From: Rhabdornis inornatus
Taxonomy: Eukaryota > Chordata > Aves > Passeriformes > Rhabdornithidae
DNA: 64,000 nt
Reading direction: 5' to 3'
NCBI GenBank assembly: GCA_013397075.1
Contig: VWZS01000187.1
Coordinates: forward strand, 3,061,083 to 3,125,082
The notes under the pieces: model-generated
Told to the model about the DNA's origin: nothing
What the model saw: the letters and a program-made list of their open reading frames with translations, nothing else
Databases searched by the model: none
Shown here: in pieces, positions 56,901 to 64,000 of the stretch
How positions within the stretch are numbered: position 1 is the first letter of the stretch
How the letters are laid out: each line of letters starts with the position of its first letter
Translations under genes and position numbers: made by a program

Positions 56901-59900
56901 GATTTGAGTTGAACATTTGTATCTCTCCATGCGAGTATAAAAGAGAAATGACTGATGTTTTCCTTGTTCCCAAGTTTTAGGAGCAGGGACTGACAGCTGG
57001 AGTCTTTGTAAAGAAAGGATCCGTAACCAAATGGACCCATGGGATACAGGCACTTCATTAGAGTTCAATATTATAGTGACAGATACCTTAGGAGTGAGAT
57101 CTAAAGATTAGATTATATGGCAAATGGAAGCCCCAGATTCCAAGTGTGATTTGCTGTCAGTAATGGTGTCATGGGCATGAATGTGGTGAGCAATACACAC
57201 ATCACTGACAGGAAAGGCTGAGGAAGAGGGTGAAACTTCTCTGCTTCTTATCTTGGTTTTGCATTTTATTAGATGCTAGGATCAGTCTAGTCCCTATCGT
57301 TTTCAAAAACAATATGAGGCTCTTGTCTGCAGACTGATTTAGGAAGGGCTGGCCCCTCTCAAGCCCTGCCTACCAGGGCTCTGTAGTTGCTCTTCCCCTG
57401 TTATTTGCCAGCTGAGTGATACTACAGAATCACTGGTATCTTTGCCTCTGTAAACCTTAGGGACTGGTAATGCCTGCTATTTTCCCCATACCTTCTTGGT
57501 GCTTTTTCTGATCTCTCTTCAGCTGACACTCCTAGACGCCCCTCTCCTGTTCCTGATCATTTGGAAGGCTTGGTCCACGGAGTTCATCGTGCCTCTCCAT
57601 CATTTCCCTTGCCTGGTGCTGCCCTGTTGCAGCCTTGGTCCCGGGGGGCTTGTGTGTCCTGTCTCACCAGTGTTTGCCTTGCCTGGTGCAGCATTCAAGC
57701 AACACCTTAATAAAAAGCTTTCCTCCCTTATCTCCTCTCTGCTGCTGTGCCACTGGGCTGGGGATCGTGTTCCCATCTCTTTCACACGCACACCTGGTCA
57801 TAAAACACTGGGTTTGTTTTTAACCTCAAACCAGGGAGCTTTAATTAAAGAGACAGTGACCTCTTTTATGAGTTTGCTCGCATAGGGTTTCAGGGCTATT
57901 GTCACATCCAGCTCACATAACAGAGCACCATTGCACAAAGCTCCATTTACACATCCTTCTCTGGCTTTTTTCCTCTCCTCTTTTTGTTTTCCAAACGCAG
58001 AAGGAGGTTGTTTTCTTGTTTACCCCTAGGCAAAGTCGTCTCTCCTGTTAGTAGCCTATGGCTAACAGTTTCTTTGAAGAGAACCCACCTTTCTTACTAA
58101 CACATGGATGCCGTTAGACTTCCAGAAATGTTATTTTTAAATCTGTGTAAGAAATAGTCTTCTGGATCTGAATGATGAGCTAAAATGGATTTTATCTTCT
58201 GTTCATTTTCTTTAGCTGGTTCTCATGGCTGTATAATGGAATTGGTGTGTTTCTTATGACAAATACTTATTATTCATTGTTACATTTACCTGTATTCATT
58301 AAGTTTCAGGTGCAATAAATAGAATTTTTGATATATGCTCAAGAATGATATGTGTAGGAACAGACACTAAAACTTGTCCATAGTTTTACACAGAATAGTT
58401 TAAACGTCATTTAAAGAAAAATTTTCACAAATGCAGATGTGTATTCTTCAGCACATATATTCAAAGATACACGAACAGAAAGATACAAAGAAGAGTGTAA
58501 GCAGTCCAGAACTTATTTGAGGTATGCAGACTTCTAAAAAAGGCACTCATGCACAGAAAAGAGACAGCTGGGGGGACACAGACACAAGGAACCACATAAT
58601 TGGTGGAATACAGAGGCACACAGGATATGCACACACAAAAGAAAAAACAAACAAACCATGGGGAAGAGTGTAGTTGCCCTCAGAACACACCTTGTATGTA
58701 GACCTTCAAAAGCAGGCACAAGGATAAGTCTGCAGGAATAGATGTATGTAGAAACTGATGTCCAGTTAACTCTGAAAGTAATATATTAAGTTGCTGTGGA
58801 CACACACAGCATATTCAGGTGCTGGAACTCTCACTGAATTGTACGAGATTTTTGCATTCAATAGTGTTACTTTCAGGAAAAGCTCAATTATACGAAAAAA
58901 AATTACACAGTTTAACTGCAAAGCTTGTAGATCTGAGAACACATGCCCTTACACATAAAAATAGGTAGATATATATTGAATGTGAATACTGATACATATT
59001 TTTTTATTTAGTATATTAATACAGATTTGCTTAGACACAAATATACCACACACACAGACCCTTAGACACACACACAGATATACCCATGTCTATGTTCATT
59101 GAGAGAGACTCACTCAATATCTGTGTATGTGTGTGTTGGGAGAGGGTCATAACCTCCTCCATTCTTCTCCTGAAGGGGTTTGGATAATGAAGGGAAAAGA
59201 AATGAGGCCTGGGGCTAATTTGTAGTGGCATTTCCTGGCCTCTCTTATGCCAATGAAGCTCCGTTTCATCTTTAGCCTTATCAATTCTGCAGTCATGTGG
59301 CTTTCCGCTTGGACGCCTCTGTCTCTTCACCCTCCTCCCCAATCTCCGATGCTAATGGAAACTTCGTTAATGCCATTAATCTGCTGACTGGGACAAGTCA
59401 AAAACATATCCACACAATCTGAGCCAGAGCTGCAAACGTCCTGGGGCTGCCAAACAGAGGCACCCCTCGTGCTCGCTGCATTCCTGGAGGAACTTCATCT
59501 TGATTTATTTCTTTCCTTCCTTCTCTGCTTTATTATTTGACTACTTTCCATCCTTCAGAACAGGCATCAAGCAGATGGCCTTTTCTTCCTGATCCCTCAT
59601 GATGATATTTCTTCAAGAATCCTTTCCCTAGTTGCAGGGCTAGTGCCTTCTTTCAGTGCCCCCTCATGGTAGCATTTTGTTCTTATGCTATCTTTGGTGA
59701 CAGATTTGTTATTTCTCTTGCCTAATAGAATTTCATAACTATCCAAATGTTTTGTGAACCTGCATGGGCTGGTCTAAAATAAAAAGCATTCCACTCTACC
59801 TTGATATTAGCAGATAAGGTATAATAAGTCTTTTGTTATCCAACCACTATTACTGTTCTAGTCTCATTGCCACTAGTTCTGTTCTTGAAGGACTGTGGTG

Positions 59901-62020
59901 TTGGGGTGCCCTGTCTTCTGAGGTGTTCTCAGCTTCCCTAAATCACTTTTTAGGACTGAGAACATTGTATTGCTTTGCATTTTACTATTAGGCCAGGTTT
60001 TGCAATGCTTTGCCATTGTCTTCTATCACAATTGATTATCATTTTTGGTCATGTATGATTTTGTTAGCTATGACTTCAACTTTCCTTGCCAGTGTAGCAC
60101 ACCTGCAGAAACCTGAAGCTCTGAGCAATGACTCACCATCTCCTTTTTCATAGTATTGTCCAGTGGCTGAGCATGTGGAAGTTCCACATGTCAGGATTAT
60201 GCTGGCTGAGGTTTCACCATGGAGAGAATATAGACTCTGTGTAATACTTGTTTCAGGAAAAATTTCTGTGATAATCAGAGTTCATAGCTAGCTCTTGAGA
60301 ATGTCAGGATGTTGAGTGATCTGTATTTGATCTACGAATCTTTATATACATAAATGAAATAGTGACAGTGAAGAAGGAAAAGACAGCTAGGAAAGGCATG
60401 CTGTTGGAGTTGTGACATATGGGTATGTTTTGAAAAAAAAGCATTAAATTGATGAAAACAAGGAGAGAAGTTGGCAGTTCAGCATGAACTTTCATGATGT
60501 CAGGCTAAATCTGAAATGATATTGGCCATGACAGAAGGCTGAGCCTTAGTTGCCACCTTCACACAGACACCACAGTAAAAAGGGATTATTTTACAGGGAG
60601 AAGACAAAGAAGTTTTAAGTTCTTCAGCCCTGGCAGGGGTTGAAGTCAAAAGTTCATCCTCATGTAGTTTTGGGTACAGTGAATGCATGTCATTTCCCAC
60701 CAGCCAGGAGATGCTTCACTAAACAGAGCATCTTCTTCCTCTGGCCAGTGCTGGGATGAGACATACTTATTATCTTTAGGATATATTAATACATTGCACT
60801 ACCTGATGTAGAAAGATTCATGCTGGTTGGTATCATGCTTGTTTTTTGGGCATCACTGAATAACGGGGAGGGGGAAAAAATCGGGTAGAGATTGTTACGT
60901 CTTGGTATAAAAGAAAAAAATGGAGCTGGGATACTCAGTGCCCTAAAATTCCTATTTAGATGAGTGGGGCAGTATCTGTAAAGATCTGCAAGATCAGCAC
61001 CAGCTGGAGCACTTTCAGGGCTCCAGTGAAAACAGAGAACTAAAAATCAAATACTTGTGGCCTTAATAAGTGCCAGGGCAGTCACCAGTGCATACAAGAC
61101 CACTCATTTTGGTTTAAACATTAAATTTGCTTTTCCTGCTTTATATTCTGTAATTCAGGATTTAAAATTGAAACATTGGGGCAAAAAATGACCATGCCCA
61201 CCTGAAGATCTTTTTCCTTTCTCCTTGTACAGGACAGTGTGGTAAGTAGTTTTTGCACATCAAGTTGTTCCATTCCAGATGGTACCTTAATGGAGAAGCA
61301 GAAACACCATGAACCTAAGCCCTGTGCAAGATGGAGCATTGTCCTGCCCAGTGACCTTGGCAAGCTGCTTAATCTCTTCATGTATCTAGACTTTTCCTGT
61401 TTAGAATATTCCTATCACAAACTTCTTGAGAAAGAAGTTTCTTCCTATGGGTGCATCCAGCTAGAGAGCTGGTCAACATTTTGGCTAAAGTCACTCTACA
61501 GATCTATGCCTTGACATGGCAGGAATCTTGCATTAAACTGAGAAGTAAAAGATGCTTTATATTTCTGACTGGTGCCAATAAATAAATAAATTCAGCAAAG
61601 CCTGCATTAGCTGCCTTGGGTACAGGGAGCATCCCAGCTGTGGCAGCATAGAGCCTACTGAGGTTAAATCTGGATCATGTCATGATGCAGCCTTCATGCT
61701 GGGAAAGAAGTCTAAAATGTCAGTGCTGTATGTCTTTGGAAAATTTCTATTTGAATGCCACTGCTATGCACAAAACTGCTGCTGCCCACTGGTTGGTATG
61801 CTCTGACCTATTTTTTGCTCAGTCTTTTCTAACTGCTGGGCTTATAGGAGCAGTCATACTGCTATGCAGATTCTGCCCAGCTTCCATTTTGTCATGGAAA
61901 ATATTCAAAAAGATGTGGTCAATGCAGTTGAAACATTTTTAGTATTTTATTGCGGTCATGACACGCCTAAGATATAGAGTAGATAAAATTTATTGATTGA
62001 AATAATACCAATGTATCCAT
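53916..62020. other. AT-rich intergenic DNA without recognised genes
   Basis: No exon with a recognisable protein, no RNA gene and no further LTR was found. A CA-rich stretch lies at about 59045-59082. Short A and T runs occur throughout. Deeply conserved non-coding elements may be present but cannot be judged from one sequence. Confidence 0.5.
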
Positions 62021-62027
62021 TGGTCTG

Positions 62028-62101
62028 AAAACAAAAAAAACCAAAAAACCAAAAAAACCTCAAAACCAACCAACCAAACAAAAAAACACAACAAAACCCC
62101 A
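62028..62101. repeat. A-rich low-complexity (CAAA/CCAA)n tract
   Basis: About 70 bases of only A and C apart from one t; runs of A broken by cc or c. Confidence 0.92.
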
Positions 62102-62471
62102 AGCTTTTTTCCTACTTCGTGCTGTTTTCTTTATTACAAGATTTATTATTTTTTAAGCAAAGTCTGAGTGGCAGTCAGGCACTGCAGCTTTTACTTCTGG
62201 TTCTGTTAAAAATTTGCATTTTGCTCTTGGGATAGCATAGTCTGTGTTTGCATTATCCATTTGCAAAGTGAGAAAAACAACAACTCTTTCTTGCATTCTT
62301 TTCTGTCTTGTCTAACATAGACTTGCCTGGTGCAGTGTCTGTTTCCAGCCAGCGAGCCACAGCCTTGGCTGAGGAGCTGCTCTTCTCTCTCTCAGGCTTT
62401 TCTGTGCAGGCTTCATGGGCCCTTGGGTTTAGACCCAAAGGCTGCAAATCAACCCAGATTTAAGCATCCCT

Positions 62472-62522
62472 ATATATATATAGATATATTGATATATATG
62501 TGTGTATATATATATATTAATA
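62472..62522. repeat. (TA)n-rich microsatellite
   Basis: Alternating TA with a short tgtgtg interruption. Confidence 0.93.
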
Positions 62523-64000
62523 TCTCTATATTATCTTTTACCTGCCAGTGTGTAGTATTTGGTGTGTTGGGATGTCAGTGTGCTTCTGTATCACTGAGGG
62601 ATAAACAAAACAGAATTACAGCACTGCCTCCTTTTTCTTTACCTTTATATTACTACCGTCTTTGCTTTCTTCTTCTGGTAAGTTTGGTGAGCATCCTGTG
62701 AGTAATCTTGAAGCTTTCCTGGAGGGAAAACCAAGTATTTTGATGTGTACAGCTGTTACTGGTAGTAACTATTGAAAAGAGCTTGAAGAGTTTGTTTTTT
62801 TTAAATTCAAGGGTGATGTAATGAAATCTGGGGAGTGGCCTTTCCTGGAAACATTGGGACCTACCAGTTCATGGCAAGGGAAAATTGGTGTGACTCATTA
62901 CAAAATGTAGTACATTCTTTGATGTTGAGGGCAGAGAATTGAAACTCTCACAAATGCAAATGAATCTATGCTTTAAAATCCTTGCAATCAGCAAGGGAAG
63001 AAACGCCTTTGCTTTAATGAAAGCACAATAAAAAGTAATACTTGCAGAGTTTATTTAATTCAGAGATGCTAGGCTCATTAGGCAACTGGATTAGAACATG
63101 ATTTTGGCTCTTATTGGTACATAAGAATCATGTTTACTACTTTGAAAATACAGTCACTTCTAGGAAGAGATATTGGAGATGTTTAACTTTAAAAAATATC
63201 CACAAACCATGGACATAAGATGAAGACAGGAAAAATAGAAGGTACATAATGGAGGGTAAGATTTGTCATCCTTACAATCATTGCCAAAAAGAACATTCTT
63301 GTAAAGTGTTGCGACAAGCCTCTGGTTTAGAGGCTTTGTGGAACATGTTTGAGTCCTGTCAGGAGGTGTCTCAGAGCTGGCTGGAAGCACCAGCTCTAGG
63401 AGAACTGCAGTGCTCAGCTCCTTGGAGGACTGCAAAGCCAGGAGCCACCAGTCTCGCTCTGCTTATGAGAACGGACAGGATCACAGAACAAATGACTCCA
63501 AACCACTCTGCTTGGCCTGTTGGTGTTTAAATAAGGGCAAAATCCCACCTTCTGGTTCCTCAGGCTCTAGGTGGATGCCATTGACTTGAGAGGAAACAGG
63601 TTTATGCTCTGATTTTGAAGAAGATGTAAGAGAGTAAATGTCCTTGTTTCTAAAAACTTGCAAAAGTTTAGTTTCATGTAAGAAAACTGAAATTGGATAC
63701 CAAATGCTTAAACTGCAGTAGAAATCCTTATCCTGGAAAGCCTGTTGTCCGAACTGTTGCTTTTGAATCTGATTGATGAAGCCATAGTAGCAGTTTTCAC
63801 CTCCTTGGTACACCCTTTAACTGCAACATCCACAAGTATCTCAGTTCTTGTGTCTAGACTGCAATCTAAGAATAAAGTTGGAGAGCTATCAGTCTATTAG
63901 TCCAAATTTTTGGAAGCTTCTGATTTAAACAGGCAAAGGGGATGCTACTAAATGTGATTTACAGAGTGTATAAATGTACTGGTTAAACCATAGTTCATGG
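62523..64000. other. AT-rich intergenic DNA to the window edge
   Basis: Nothing recognised. Confidence 0.5.

Noticed and set aside
1..64000. CRISPR arrays, operons, phage or bacterial defence systems
   Set aside because: The window is vertebrate nuclear DNA with spliced genes; the direct repeats present are microsatellites, minisatellites and retroelement fragments.

Overview
This is nuclear DNA from a vertebrate, almost certainly a bird. Three multi-exon genes can be rebuilt from splice sites and reading-frame phase: PSD (EFA6A), FBXL15 and CUEDC2. Their order and orientation match the human 10q24 block. The interspersed repeats are 3' ends of CR1 LINEs and a solo retroviral LTR, both typical of birds. 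All gene names rest on recognising the proteins by eye; no database search was run.

Layout. 1-16.8 kb: the 5' two thirds of PSD on the minus strand, five coding exons covering the N-terminal region to the start of the Sec7 domain; the rest of Sec7, the PH domain and the coiled-coil tail lie off the left edge. 16.8-27.9 kb: spacer between the head-to-head PSD and FBXL15 genes. It holds a CpG-rich block at about 19.6-20.0 kb that is a candidate PSD promoter, and a larger CpG island at about 26.65-28.3 kb that is the FBXL15 promoter. 27.9-30.8 kb: FBXL15 on the plus strand, four exons. 31.9-42.9 kb: CUEDC2 on the minus strand, tail-to-tail with FBXL15, eight coding exons plus a predicted non-coding first exon in a CpG island at about 42.4-43.15 kb. 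43-64 kb: AT-richer DNA in which no protein-coding gene could be supported. It carries a GC-rich 22-bp minisatellite, CR1 fragments, a 632-bp solo LTR with a 5-bp target-site duplication, a roughly 100-bp segment present twice, and several simple repeats.

The genes do not form a shared pathway or an operon. PSD is an ARF6 exchange factor at the plasma membrane. FBXL15 is an SCF ubiquitin-ligase substrate receptor linked to SMURF1 and BMP signalling. CUEDC2 is a CUE-domain adaptor linked to ubiquitin-dependent turnover and NF-kB restraint. Their adjacency is ancestral vertebrate synteny.

No clearly new biological system was found. The most interesting items are the GC-rich tandem arrays sitting in or beside the gene promoters, the compact CRE/ETS promoter touching the FBXL15 start, the uncertain FBXL15 N-terminus, an internal CpG/TATA block in a PSD intron, and the failure to find a miR-146b sequence where mammals have MIR146B.
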